DNA of 64,000 nucleotides from Bryobacteraceae bacterium. Lineage in GTDB: Bacteria; Acidobacteriota; Terriglobia; Bryobacterales; Bryobacteraceae. Each line of letters begins with the position of its first letter. Within the stretch, counting starts at the first letter, position 1. The stretch spans positions 186,001 to 250,000 of the forward strand of contig CANGYQ010000004.1 in NCBI GenBank assembly GCA_947458745.1. Direction: 5' to 3'. Under the pieces are notes generated by a model. That model saw only the letters and a program-made list of their open reading frames with translations, ran no database searches and was not told the origin of the DNA. The position numbers and the translations under genes are program-made. Positions 10,979 through 21,000 of the stretch are shown here, piece by piece.

Positions 10979-11923
10979 TTAGGTCCGCCGTTTGCGCAGT
11001 TCGTCCAGCGTCACCGCCAGGATGATGACGGCCCCGATGATGGCCTGCTGCAGGTAGGGCGAGATGCCCAGCAGGTCACTGCCATTGGAGAGCAGGCCCA
11101 TGATGAACGCGCCGATCAGCGTGCCCACCACGGTGCCTTCCCCGCCCCGGAGGCTGCCGCCACCGATCACCACGGCGGCGATCGCCTGCAGTTCGTAACC
11201 CTGGCCCGCGGTGGGCTGCCCGGTCATCAGGCGGGAGGCCTCAATCATGCCCGCCAGGCCCGTCAGCGCGCCGCCAATGGCGTAGACCGACACCGTATGG
11301 AACGCCACCGGAATGCCGGCGTAGTATGCCGCATCCGGGTTGCTGCCGATGGCAAAGGCGTAGCGGCCCAGCTTGGTATGTTCCAGCAACACGTGCACCG
11401 CCACGGCGCAGACCAGAAGGATCCACAACACAAACGGCACGCCACCCAGCATGCCTTCGCCCAGGTACGAGAAGCTCTGCGGAATGTTGTGCACCGGCAG
11501 GCCGTTGGAGACGATCAGCGTGATGCCGCGCACGATGCCGAGCGTGCCGAGGGTGACGATGAACGGGTTGATCTTCAGGCGCGTGGTCAACAGGCCATTC
11601 GTGAAGCCCCAGAACATGCCCGCGACGATGCCCACCGCCACCCCCACCACGATGGGCTGGCCTTTTTCGAGCGCCATCGTGCCCATCAGCCCACCGAAAG
11701 CTAGAATCGAACCCACGGATAGGTCGATGCCGCCGGCGATGATGATCATGGTCATGCCCAGGGCCATGATGTTGATCACGGCGGTCTGACGGATGACGCT
11801 GGACAGGTTGGTCTCGGTGAGAAAGTTGGGCGTGGCAATACTTAAGCCCACAAAGAGAAAAATCAGGCTGGCAAAGGGCAGCAGCCGCTGCAGGCTGAGG
11901 CCTCCGGAGAAGATCAACTTCAT
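10979..11923 (-). CDS. Sugar ABC transporter permease, RbsC type
   Basis: A 314-residue inner-membrane permease of the ribose/xylose/galactoside family (BPD_transp_2), with about eight to ten hydrophobic segments and the typical loops GGIDLSVGSILAFGGL and ALTGLAGMIEASRL, plus AVVIGGGSLRGGEGTVVG, which contacts the ATPase. It overlaps the upstream ATPase gene by four bases (ATGA), so the two are coupled. No periplasmic binding protein gene is adjacent on either side. The imported sugar cannot be identified from the permease alone. Confidence 0.9.
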   Translation of the reverse strand: MKLIFSGGLSLQRLLPFASLIFLFVGLSIATPNFLTETNLSSVIRQTAVINIMALGMTMIIIAGGIDLSVGSILAFGGLMGTMALEKGQPIVVGVAVGIVAGMFWGFTNGLLTTRLKINPFIVTLGTLGIVRGITLIVSNGLPVHNIPQSFSYLGEGMLGGVPFVLWILLVCAVAVHVLLEHTKLGRYAFAIGSNPDAAYYAGIPVAFHTVSVYAIGGALTGLAGMIEASRLMTGQPTAGQGYELQAIAAVVIGGGSLRGGEGTVVGTLIGAFIMGLLSNGSDLLGISPYLQQAIIGAVIILAVTLDELRKRRT

Positions 11924-13410
11924 GCGGCGGACTCCCGCGGAGCATCGTGGAACGCGGCCAGGCGCATCACTTGTTCCTGCGTCGCTCCTCGACCCAGTTC
12001 ACCGGTGAGCACACCGGCGCGCATCACCAGGATGCGGTCGGCGATCTGCAACAACTCTGGCAGCTCGGAGCTGACCATCAAAATCGCGGCACCCTGCCGC
12101 GCCAGTTCATCCATCACTTCGAAGACCTCGGCCTTGGCGCCAACGTCGATCCCTCGCGTAGGCTCATCAAACAAGAATACCCGGGCACCGCGCGCCAGCC
12201 ACTTGGCGATCACCACCTTTTGCTGGTTGCCGCCGGACAAGCGCCCGGCACGCTGCTGCGGTGATTCGGCGCGAATGCGCAAGCGGGCAATGAAGTCGGT
12301 GGTCACCTGATGGGCAGCCGCATGGTCGACCACGCCGAAGCGGCTGACCTTTTCAAGACTGGCCAGGTTGGTGTTCTCGCCGATCGACCGCGCGGTGGCG
12401 AGGCCCGTGCGCTGGCGATCTTCCGGGATCAGAGCGATGCCCGCCGCGGCGGCGTCTTGTGGGGAGCGGAGGCGCAGCGGTTGGCCATCGATCAGAATAC
12501 GGCCGGAGGTGTAACGGTCCACGCCAAAGATGGCCCGGCACAGCTCCGTGCGGCCCGCACCCACCAGGCCCGCCAAGCCCACGATCTCGCCCGCGCGGAC
12601 ACTCAGGCTAATCTGCTTGAGCAGCGGCGGCACGGAGAGTTGCTCGATGCTGAGCACAACCTTGCCCGGCTCCACCGGCTGCCGCGCGTAGAGCGCCGAG
12701 AGCTCGCGGCCCACCATGTGGCGGATCAGTTGATCGGTGGTGAGGTCAGCCATGGGCGCTGAATGCACGGTGGCGCCATCGCGCAGCACCGTCACTTGAT
12801 CGCCCACACTGCGCAGTTCATCCAGGCGATGCGTGATGTAGATAACACCCATGCCGCGGCTTTTGAGCGTCCGGACGATCTTGAAGACCTCGGCGGTTTC
12901 GGCGTCCGAAAGCGATGACGTCGGCTCATCAAAGATCAACAAACTGGAGCCCTGCGAGATGGCGCGGCAGATCTCCACCAGTTGCTTGCCGGCGGGACTC
13001 AGCCGATCCACTCGCGCTTCGGCGTTCAGCGGAAAGCGGTGCTCCTCGATCAGCTTCGCCGCCCGCGCGACCACCTCGCGGCGCTTCACCCAGAAACTCT
13101 CTTCGCGGCCCAGGAAGATGTTCTCGGCCACCGACAAGTGCGGCGCGAGCAAGCTCTCCTGATGGACCATGGCAATGCCCAACGCGGAGGCGTCCGCCGG
13201 ACGCGTGAAGACCGCGGGTTGGCCCTTCCACTCGAACGTCCCGCCATCGGGTTGCAGCAGGCCGGCGACGATCTTCATCAGCGTCGATTTGCCCGCGCCG
13301 TTCTCACCCATCAGCAGATGCACTTCGCCTGATTGAACAGTGAGGTTGCCATTTCGCAGGGCCGTCAGACCCCCGAAGCGCTTTTCGATCCCTTGCAGTC
13401 TGAGAAGCAT
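11920..13410 (-). CDS. Sugar ABC transporter ATP-binding protein, RbsA type
   Basis: A 496-residue protein with two fused ABC domains, as in RbsA, XylG and MglA. The first half has Walker A GENGAGKST, LSPAGKQLVEI in the signature position and the Walker B LLIFDEPTSSL. The second half has a degenerate P-loop (GLVGAGRTEL), the signature LSGGNQQKV and VFLFDEPTRGIDVG. It energises the RbsC-type permease encoded next, with a four-base overlap. The start codon is 19 bases from that of the divergent SRPBCC gene, and AATACT lies 6 bases upstream of the ATG, so transcription may begin at or near the start codon. Confidence 0.92.
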   Translation of the reverse strand: MLLRLQGIEKRFGGLTALRNGNLTVQSGEVHLLMGENGAGKSTLMKIVAGLLQPDGGTFEWKGQPAVFTRPADASALGIAMVHQESLLAPHLSVAENIFLGREESFWVKRREVVARAAKLIEEHRFPLNAEARVDRLSPAGKQLVEICRAISQGSSLLIFDEPTSSLSDAETAEVFKIVRTLKSRGMGVIYITHRLDELRSVGDQVTVLRDGATVHSAPMADLTTDQLIRHMVGRELSALYARQPVEPGKVVLSIEQLSVPPLLKQISLSVRAGEIVGLAGLVGAGRTELCRAIFGVDRYTSGRILIDGQPLRLRSPQDAAAAGIALIPEDRQRTGLATARSIGENTNLASLEKVSRFGVVDHAAAHQVTTDFIARLRIRAESPQQRAGRLSGGNQQKVVIAKWLARGARVFLFDEPTRGIDVGAKAEVFEVMDELARQGAAILMVSSELPELLQIADRILVMRAGVLTGELGRGATQEQVMRLAAFHDAPRESAA

Positions 13411-13416
13411 CCGAAG

Positions 13417-13424
13417 AGTATTAG
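13417..13424. promoter_or_regulatory. Overlapping divergent -10 boxes
   Basis: The 19 bases between the start codons of rbsA (minus) and the SRPBCC gene (plus) contain AATACT on the minus strand, 6 bases before the rbsA ATG, and TATTAG on the plus strand, 5 bases before the other ATG. Both would give leaderless or nearly leaderless transcripts. No experimental support. Confidence 0.35.
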
Positions 13425-13429
13425 TCTAC

Positions 13430-13849
13430 ATGGAACAGTTCGAATACAGTTCGCTTATCCTGGCACCGGTGGAAAAGGTGTTCGCTTTTCACGAGCGGCC
13501 CGACGCCATCCAGTTGCTGACGCCCGCGATCATGATGCCTCGCGTGAAGCGGTTGCGCGGGTCCGGCTTGGAGGCGGGGGTGGAACTGATTGTCACCACC
13601 TTGGCTGGGCCGTGGCATGCCCGGCATACGGCGTATGAGAAGAACCGGCTGTTTGTGGATGAGATCGTCGAGGGCCCAATGAAGCAGTGGCGGCACGAGC
13701 ATCGCTTTGAGGCCGAAGGGCAGTACACGCGCTTGACCGACTCCATCCGCTTTGTGCCCAAGGGTCCGGCGTTTTTGGTGAAGCTGGGGTTGACGGGTCT
13801 GTTCTGGTTTCGTCACCGCGTGACGAAGCGTTGGTGCGAGGCAGGTTGA
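13430..13849 (+). CDS. SRPBCC (START-like) domain protein
   Basis: A 139-residue protein of the polyketide cyclase/dehydrase type. It begins MEQFEYSSLILAPVEKVFAFH, the classic first strand and helix of the fold (APVEKVFAF), and ends with a long helix after LTDSIRFVPKGP. Such proteins form a hydrophobic cavity that binds lipids or aromatic ligands; the ligand here is unknown. The open frame extends back to 13340, but that part overlaps rbsA and does not resemble the family, so the ATG at 13430 is chosen. It stands alone between genes on the other strand. Confidence 0.82.
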   Translation: MEQFEYSSLILAPVEKVFAFHERPDAIQLLTPAIMMPRVKRLRGSGLEAGVELIVTTLAGPWHARHTAYEKNRLFVDEIVEGPMKQWRHEHRFEAEGQYTRLTDSIRFVPKGPAFLVKLGLTGLFWFRHRVTKRWCEAG

Positions 13850-13929
13850 GGGCGAAAGGACCAGCCAAGTCCGGGTATGCAGCGCAGACCGCTGCCTTGT
13901 GGTCGCGGCTCACAATGAAGCGTTCGGGC

Positions 13930-14829
13930 TTAGGCGCGTTTGACTTCGAGCAACGTGGGTGCGCTTTCCACTGCTTTGCTCATGGTGGTGAGCGAAGGCT
14001 TCTTTTCGCCCTCGCTCCATTCCAGGCGCATGTCCTGGCAGATCTCATCCAGCATGCCGAGCGTGGCGCGGCGCAGGGTGAGGGCGAAGCAGTTGAGCAG
14101 CAGGTTGTCGCAGACGGCGTTGATCAGGCGCGGGATGCCTTGGGTGCGCTTGTGGATCTCGGCGATCAGTTCATCGCCAAACACCGTCTGGTTGGGCATA
14201 CCGGCTTTGGCCAGGCGGCTGTTGATGTAGTCGCGCGAATCTTCCAGGATGAACGGCTTCAACTGGCAGCGGAGCACGATGCGCTGCTTCAACTGGCGCA
14301 GGTTGGGTGAATCGAGCTTTTCGTCAAACTCCGGCTGGCCCGACAGAATCACCTGGATCAGTTTGCCGATCTTGGGGTTTTCCAGATTGCCCAGCAGCCG
14401 CACTTCTTCCAGCACATCCCATTCCAGGTTGTGCACTTCATCGACGATCAGGACCGTCGTCCGGCCTTCGTTGGCCTGCTGGATCAAAAGACGGTTCAGG
14501 GCAAATAGAACATCGGTCTTCGATTTACGGTCGCATTGAAGATCGAGATCGTAGGCGATCATCTCGAAAAACTGTGCCGGGGTGATGCGGGAGTTGAAGA
14601 CGAACGCAAATTCGGTGCCCTGCGCATCGAGATAGTCGCGCAGGCATTCGAGCAGAGTGGTTTTGCCGGTACCAACTTCGCCGGTGAGGACGATGAAACC
14701 CTTGCGGCTTTGGACGCCATACATCAGGTTGGCCAGTGCTTCTTCGTGTTGAGAACTACGGTAGAGGAAGGCCGGGTCCGGGCTGAGGTTGAAGGGGTTT
14801 TCCCGGAAGCCGAAGTATGCGTTGTACAT
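13930..14829 (-). CDS. ExeA/GspA-type AAA ATPase
   Basis: A 299-residue ATPase beginning MYNAYFGFRENPFNLSPDP, the hallmark start of ExeA/GspA and of the XrtA-associated ATPases found in exosortase/EPS loci. Walker A is GEVGTGKTT (residues ~50-58) and Walker B is VLIVDEVHNL; the sensor-like segment GIPRLINAVCDN follows. In type II secretion the relative drives secretin assembly, and in EPS loci the role is unclear. There is no secretin, exosortase or peptidoglycan-binding partner next to it. The same window holds a PEP-CTERM gene 48 kb away, a weak hint for the exosortase-linked subtype. Confidence 0.85.
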   Translation of the reverse strand: MYNAYFGFRENPFNLSPDPAFLYRSSQHEEALANLMYGVQSRKGFIVLTGEVGTGKTTLLECLRDYLDAQGTEFAFVFNSRITPAQFFEMIAYDLDLQCDRKSKTDVLFALNRLLIQQANEGRTTVLIVDEVHNLEWDVLEEVRLLGNLENPKIGKLIQVILSGQPEFDEKLDSPNLRQLKQRIVLRCQLKPFILEDSRDYINSRLAKAGMPNQTVFGDELIAEIHKRTQGIPRLINAVCDNLLLNCFALTLRRATLGMLDEICQDMRLEWSEGEKKPSLTTMSKAVESAPTLLEVKRA

Positions 14830-15169
14830 AGAGTGAAATTTCGGGGCTGCGCAGACCTCCGAGGCACCCGCTCATTTACGAGCGTAGCATGCGCAACCCA
14901 TCTAGCTAATCGGCAGCTACTGGCGGGATAGGAGCCGGGAATTCGCAAAGCCCCCACTCGGGTGAATTTCACCACCAAAGATTCATCCCAGAAATGAGCC
15001 GGGCTAGTACGTCCGTACTGTCTGACATTTCATTTACTGCTGCAACTGATAGGCAGGATGCATCTTACGCAGTGCAGACCACCAGCCGGACGCGCTGGTC
15101 GACGGCTACGCGGCTGATAGACTGAGAATCGTGGTGGAGGCCGCTTGGCTCCGCCGCTCCAAGGAACGC
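14830..15169. other. 340-base intergenic region with small palindromes
   Basis: No coding frame I can support. It separates the minus-strand ATPase from the plus-strand TPR gene and must hold both promoters. I see two short perfect palindromes: GTGAA-T-TTCAC near 14960 and AGTACG-TC-CGTACT at 15006-15019. Either could bind a dimeric regulator. No RNA gene or strong consensus promoter is evident. Confidence 0.4.
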
Positions 15170-16018
15170 ATGCTTCGAATGTCCATTCCGGTGCTGCTGG
15201 CTCTCGCCCTCCAACCGGCCATCGCCCAGCGGGTGATGATGCCGGAGCCGATGCTGGAGCTGCGCGAACGGATGGCCACGGTGCGCCCCGCCCCAGCCAC
15301 GCGGCTGGCTGCCGGTCGCTTGAAGACGGCTGCCGTGGATACGTCGTCGGAGGCCTACCGTCTGCTCGACGCCGCCTACATCGCCTTGCGCGAGGAAGAC
15401 CTGGACCGGGCGGTCGAGAACTTCGAGAAGGCCATCCCGCTGCAACCCGAACGCACGGACATCCGCAAGGATCTGGCCTACACCTACTTGCGGATCGGCG
15501 AAAACGAGCTGGGGCGGCGGCAGTTTGAGAAGGTGGGGGAACTGGACGCGAAGGACTACCGGAGTCAACTGGAGCTGGCATTTTTGGATTACGACACCGG
15601 ATTGACCGGACTGAAAGCGAAGGCTCGGGAGCTGTTTGTCGCGGTAGCCAGGGATGGGGATGCGGAGCTGCAAGCAACGGCCCGAGGCGCGGTTAGCTTT
15701 ATCGATGCGGAAACCACGACTCGAATGGCTCCGTTTCTGCGAGCGGTGGAGATCGACCCGAATGACGCGAATGCTTGGTTCCGGGTGGCCACTGCCCGCG
15801 AAGAGAGAAACGAGTATCGCTTGTCCGCTGAAGCCTATCGGGCCACGTTTCGGGTTTTTCCAGGTGCTCGCGTTCTTATGGGACTGGCCCGGAGCCTGCT
15901 GGCATCCGATCAGCGCGCCGAAGGCCTCAAGACGTTACAGTCAGTCGTCGATCTGAAGGATGACCTTTTCACCTCAGAGGAAGCTCGCGAGCTGTTGGCG
16001 AGTCTGGGCGGGCAATGA
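15170..16018 (+). CDS. Exported tetratricopeptide-repeat protein
   Basis: A protein of about 282 residues with a signal peptide (MLRMSIPVLLALALQPAIA) and TPR-like helices: YRLLDAAYIALREEDLDRAVENFEKAI, then DLAYTYLRIGENELGRRQFEKV, with further repeats near 170-230. The ATG at 15170 is preferred to the GTG at 15131 because AAGGAA lies just before it and the signal peptide begins there. Its stop codon overlaps the start of the glycosidase-like gene as ATGA, so the two are probably made together and may act together in the periplasm. Partner proteins are unknown. Confidence 0.78.
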   Translation: MLRMSIPVLLALALQPAIAQRVMMPEPMLELRERMATVRPAPATRLAAGRLKTAAVDTSSEAYRLLDAAYIALREEDLDRAVENFEKAIPLQPERTDIRKDLAYTYLRIGENELGRRQFEKVGELDAKDYRSQLELAFLDYDTGLTGLKAKARELFVAVARDGDAELQATARGAVSFIDAETTTRMAPFLRAVEIDPNDANAWFRVATAREERNEYRLSAEAYRATFRVFPGARVLMGLARSLLASDQRAEGLKTLQSVVDLKDDLFTSEEARELLASLGGQ

Positions 16019-18036
16019 GACTTCTGTGGATCATCCTCGGCCTGGCGACCGCTCCTTTTCTGGGTGCGCAACCAGTGGTGCCCACCTACACAGTGAACGG
16101 ACCCGCAGGCCCATGGACCGGCATCTTTGCCTCGATGGGTTTGACCGTCGACACCGCGCCCAAAGTGCTGGTGCTACGGCCAGATTCCGGAGTTCCGTCC
16201 GATCTAGGGGCCCGCATCGAGGCTGGCCTGATTGTGGTGATCGAAGCAAATACTGCCGCCGCTGCGGCACTGGGTGTCACGGTTTCGGGAACAGTCACCG
16301 TACGGCGCGAACTCGACAGCCGCGCCACGGATCGGATGATGGTTTGGGAAGAGGCGATTCCCGTGCTGAAGGCGGAACTGCCCGCTACAGCGACGGTCTT
16401 TTCGCAGGACCGCTGGTCCGGCACACCGCTGATGGCCGGTTGGCGGCGGGGCACTGGCGGCGTCCTGTGGCTGGCCGCGCCCGTGCCCAGCAATGGTTAT
16501 GCCCGGTTTACTTTCCTGCCGCAGGCGCTGGCCTGGTTTGGCCTGAACGGCTCGCTGGAATCCAAACGGACTTGGGCTTTCTTCGACTACGCTTACCGCT
16601 CCCGGACCGACCCGGAATACATGGCGCGGCAGTGGCGCAAGATGGGGCTGTCGTCCATCCATGCCGCGGCCTGGTATCACTTTGAACCGGACGCCGTGCG
16701 CGATGACTATCTGCGGCGCCTGATCACGGCCTGCCATCGCAACGGCATTCTGGTCTACGCGTGGCTGGAGTATCCGCACGTCAGCGACAAGTTCTGGGCG
16801 GACAATCCGCAATGGCGCGACAAGACGGCGCAGCTGACGGACGCCGCGGTGTTCTGGCGGAAGCTGATGAACTTCCAGAACCCGGATTGCGTGGCTGCGG
16901 TAAAGGCGGGGACGAAAACGCTACTGAGCCGGTTTGACTGGGATGGCGTGAACCTGGCAGAACTCTACTTTGAGTCCTTGCTGGGCCCCGATGATCCGGC
17001 GCAGTTTACGCCGATGAATGACAACGTCCGGGCCACGTATCAGAAGAAGTTCGGGTACGACCCCGTCGACATCTTCCGCCCCGCCTCGCCGCGCTTTTGG
17101 AAGTCCGCCGATGCCCCACTGCAGCAGCTCTACGGGTTCCGGCGCGACCTTAACCATGAGATGCACGATGAGTGGCTCACCTTCCTGGCCGGGTTGCGGA
17201 CGGTGGATGGCAATCCGTTGTCCTTGTCGATGACCAACGTCGATGATCAGTACGACACAAAGGTCCGTGATTACTTGGGTTACGACAACGCCCGACTGGT
17301 GAAGTTACTGGACAAGATTCCTTTCACGTTCATCATCCAGGATCCAGCCACCCTGTGGCACCTGGGCGCGGAGCGCTACCCCAAGATCGCCAGCCTTTAT
17401 GGACGGCTGATACCCGACAGTGAATCGTTAGCCATCGACGTCAATATCGCGCGGCGTCAGTTTGTCGCTTATCCCACCGAACAACAGGCCGGCACTGAAG
17501 TATTGAGCTTGGCCCGGGTGACTGCCGATAGCTTTGCGCAGACAATGTATTACTCCGAGAACTCCATCGCGCGGCCGGACCGGGCATTGATTCCGGCGGC
17601 CTCCTCGTCGGCGCGGTTGAGCCAATCGGGTTCCTCCACTTCAGTCGAGACCGCCTATGGCGTCGGCTTGGCCTGGACCGGCCCGGCGAACGTCAATGGC
17701 AAGCCCTGGCCCTACCAGAGCGACACCGTCCTCTGGCTTCCAGCGGGTAAGTTCACCATTACGCCGCGAGAGAGCAAACCACCCCTGCGGCTGATTGATT
17801 TCAATGGCACGATCCGGAGCGTGGAGGAAGTGGCCATTGGCGCGAGCGCCACGGGCGTCGCATTCATCTACAAGTCGGTCTCGCGCTCCATAGCCGTCCT
17901 TGACCAGAAGCCTGGTGCCATCTGGATTGATGGCAAGGAAGCGCAACCCACCCAACTGCCGCGCCGCGATGGCAGCGTGGCTTTGATCCTACCGGCGGGG
18001 GAACACTGGGTCACCATCGCCGCGCCGGCCAAGTAG
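16015..18036 (+). CDS. Exported glycosidase-like TIM-barrel protein
   Basis: A 673-residue protein with a signal peptide (MRLLWIILGLATAPFLGAQ), an N-terminal region of ~180 residues, then a barrel-like domain: FDYAYRSRTDPEYMARQWRK, SSIHAAAWYHFEP, NGILVYAWLEYPHVS and FDWDGVNLAELYFES. The last carries Asp and Glu in the place where family members have catalytic acids. The C-terminal ~150 residues look like beta-sandwich modules. It resembles the hypothetical glycoside hydrolase (GHL10/DUF4434-like) group, but I cannot name the family with certainty. It starts within the stop codon of the TPR gene (ATGA). Substrate unknown. Confidence 0.65.
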   Translation: MRLLWIILGLATAPFLGAQPVVPTYTVNGPAGPWTGIFASMGLTVDTAPKVLVLRPDSGVPSDLGARIEAGLIVVIEANTAAAAALGVTVSGTVTVRRELDSRATDRMMVWEEAIPVLKAELPATATVFSQDRWSGTPLMAGWRRGTGGVLWLAAPVPSNGYARFTFLPQALAWFGLNGSLESKRTWAFFDYAYRSRTDPEYMARQWRKMGLSSIHAAAWYHFEPDAVRDDYLRRLITACHRNGILVYAWLEYPHVSDKFWADNPQWRDKTAQLTDAAVFWRKLMNFQNPDCVAAVKAGTKTLLSRFDWDGVNLAELYFESLLGPDDPAQFTPMNDNVRATYQKKFGYDPVDIFRPASPRFWKSADAPLQQLYGFRRDLNHEMHDEWLTFLAGLRTVDGNPLSLSMTNVDDQYDTKVRDYLGYDNARLVKLLDKIPFTFIIQDPATLWHLGAERYPKIASLYGRLIPDSESLAIDVNIARRQFVAYPTEQQAGTEVLSLARVTADSFAQTMYYSENSIARPDRALIPAASSSARLSQSGSSTSVETAYGVGLAWTGPANVNGKPWPYQSDTVLWLPAGKFTITPRESKPPLRLIDFNGTIRSVEEVAIGASATGVAFIYKSVSRSIAVLDQKPGAIWIDGKEAQPTQLPRRDGSVALILPAGEHWVTIAAPAK

Positions 18037-18090
18037 GCAAGTGATTGGTACGGCTTGCGCGGGTAGCGCCGAAGCCGCCCGACCTGCCGC

Positions 18091-21000
18091 TTAGTTCAAC
18101 TTCACTTGAGCGGCTTCAAGGGCGCCTCCGGTGGCCTTCGAAAGGGCCACCAGGGCCTTGAATAGATTCAGCCTTGCCGCGATGGCGCGGGTGCGGGAGT
18201 CGGCTAGTTCGTTCTGGCGGGTGAGCACCAGGAAGTTGGTGGATTCGCCGGTGCCGAACAGGCGCAGTTCGCTATCAAGTTTCTCTTGCGCGGCGCGGGC
18301 GCTCGAATCGGCAGCGGTGATGCGCTGGCGGGCCGTCTGGATGGCTTGGTAGGCGTTGCGGACTTCGGCGGAGACGAGCTGTTCAGCTTGGGCGGTTTGC
18401 AGCTTCAGTTGACGCTCGGTTTGGATGGTCTGCTCCAGTTGGCCTTTGGCGGCGTTGTTGCGTAGCGTGAAATCAATGGTGACGCCGGCCTGGATGGTGG
18501 GGAAGCGGCCGGCGAACAGGTTGCCCAGGTTGGTGCCGTAGCCGCCGGTGAGTCCGGGCGGCGGGCCGCCGAAGCTCGATGGGACTAACGGAGGCAAGCC
18601 GGCGGCGGCGGACAGAATATTGGTGCGTTGATAGAGATCGCCATTCAGGTTACTGAAGGGATTGGGGGCCGTATTGATGGCTCCCGCCAAGCCTGTATTG
18701 ATCCACTGCACCAGCAGATTGGCGACCGGCTTGGTGAGGTTACGGGCCAGCTTCTTTTGATCGTCATTGGAGCTACGTTGCAGGCCCAGCACCTTCAATT
18801 CCAAGCGCTTGTCGATGGCCTCTTTCAGTGCGCCATCGAGATCGGCTGGCGGGGCCTTGGTGGTGGGCTCCAGGTCGATGGGGAGGATGGCGGTGCGCCA
18901 AAGCTCATCTTCCCGGTTGGCCGCGATGAGGGTCTTCAGGTTGTTTTCAAGAATCGTGATCAGCTCGATGGAGGCGAGATAGCTATCCTTGCGGCGTTCC
19001 AGTTCCGCTTCTGAGGCGGCGCGCTCAACGGCAGCGAGGTTGCCGCTTTGGATCATGCGGAGATTCATTTCGAGCTGCTTTTGCGCGTAGTCGACCGAGT
19101 CCCGCTTCACCTGTGCGTCGCGCTGGGCGGAGAGCAGGTCCCAGTACGCAGCCTGGACGCGGCTGACAATGTCGGTGGCTTTGAGTTCGAACTCAATGTC
19201 GGAGACCTGGGCGGCGCGGTTACGGATCATCAGGTCTGTGCGTTCGCGGTCGGTCTCGCGGCCGCGCAGCAGGGGCTGCGTGATGCCCAGCACCAGTTGT
19301 GACTGGGTAAAGGGGTTCAGGCCCACGAAGGGGTTGTTGGTGGTTTGCCGGGTATTGAGGAAGTCGGCCTTGAACTGGGTACCGTTGGCGCGGAAGCGCT
19401 GACTGTACGACGCATTGGCATTGAACAATGTATCTTCCAGTTTGCCGGTGGGCGCTTGCAGGACGTTGGGTGTGGGCGTGGCACGCTTCTCGTAACCAGG
19501 CTGCAGGCGGATGGTGGGGTCGTAGACGCCGAGCGCGGAGCGCGCAGCGGCCCGCTGGAGTTGAGTGTTAACACGGCTGATCTCTACCTCGAGATTGCTC
19601 TTCAAGCCGCGCTCGATGGCATCTTTCAGCGTCAGGCGCAGTTCCGGGCGATCGGCCTGGGCGGACACGGGCGGCGCGAAGAACAGCAAGAACAGCAGGC
19701 CGAACAACCCCGTGGCTCCGGTGATGACGCGACGCCAGCGGCGCGGCGATAGGAAGTTGCCGAGGCGGCCCCAGAGGGGCGAGGTGGCAAAGTCGTCCGC
19801 GATGGAGTAGGCCACAGGCGTCAGCAACAAGGTGAGCAGCAGGCATAGCGTCTGCCCGCCGATGACGACGATGGCCGCGGTCCGGCGGGTGCCGGCCCCG
19901 GCACCCTGGCCGAGCGCGAGCGGAATCATGCCGGCCACGAGGGCGGCGGTGGTCATCAAGATGGGCCGGAGGCGGTCCTCACAGCCTCTGATGATGGCCT
20001 CCAGGCGGGGCAGGCCTTCGCGGCGGAGGTTCTTGATGTGGTCGATCTGGAGGATGGAATTCTTCTTGACGATGCCGAACAGCACCAGAATGCCCAACGA
20101 CGAATAGATGATGGAGAAATTCTCGCGGAACAGCATCAGGCTGAGCAGGGCAAAGGGAACCGACATCGGCAGCGAAAGCAGAATGATCAACGGATCGACA
20201 AAGCTTTCAAACTGCGCGGCGAGAATCATGTACATAAAGGCGAACGAGAGGGCGATGGCGAACAGGAAGTTGGACGCCGCGCGGCCGAACTCGCGGGTGC
20301 CGCCGATCAGGCCGGTGGAGTAACCGGGAGGCAGATTCAATTCCGCCACCACTTTGTCCAGTTCTGCGATCACTTCGCTGAGCGAAGTTTCGGTGATGAC
20401 GACGTTGGCGGTGATCAGGATCTGGCGTTGGCGGTTGTAGCGCTGAATTTCGATGGGGCCGGAGGCCTCCTGCAGGCGGGCCACGCTGGCCATGGGGACA
20501 TTGCCCAAGGTGCTGGAGGGGACATAGAGCCGTTCCAGTGCCTGGGCCGAGTTGCGGAACTTCTCATCCACACGCAACTGGACATCGATGCGGTCATCGC
20601 CTTCGCGATAGGTGGTGACCTGGCTATCGCCACCCACCAGCGTGCGCATGGCATTGGCCACTGAGGCGACGCTGACGTTCAGATCGGAAGCCTTGTCGCG
20701 GTTGATCCGGACGCGCAGTTCCGGCTTGCCGGACTCGTAGGAGCTCTCCAGGTCGACGACGCCCTTGGTGGTCTTCAGCTTGGAGACGATCCGGTCGGCG
20801 TAGCCATCCAAGGTGAGTAGATCCGGCCCTTTGACGTAAAACTGTAGTTCTTTATTCGGACCCGCACCTTGAATGATGGGCGGTGGCTGGACACCGATGA
20901 CGACATCGTGGAAGCGCTGGAGGCGGGCGCGTGCCAAATCCATAATCTCCTGCTGCTTTTCTTTGCGGTCCCGCTCCGGGACCAGTTCCACCAGGACGGT

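Noticed and set aside
15006-15019. AGTACG-TC-CGTACT palindrome as a defined operator
   Set aside because: Too short and not repeated elsewhere in the window, so reported only within the intergenic entry.
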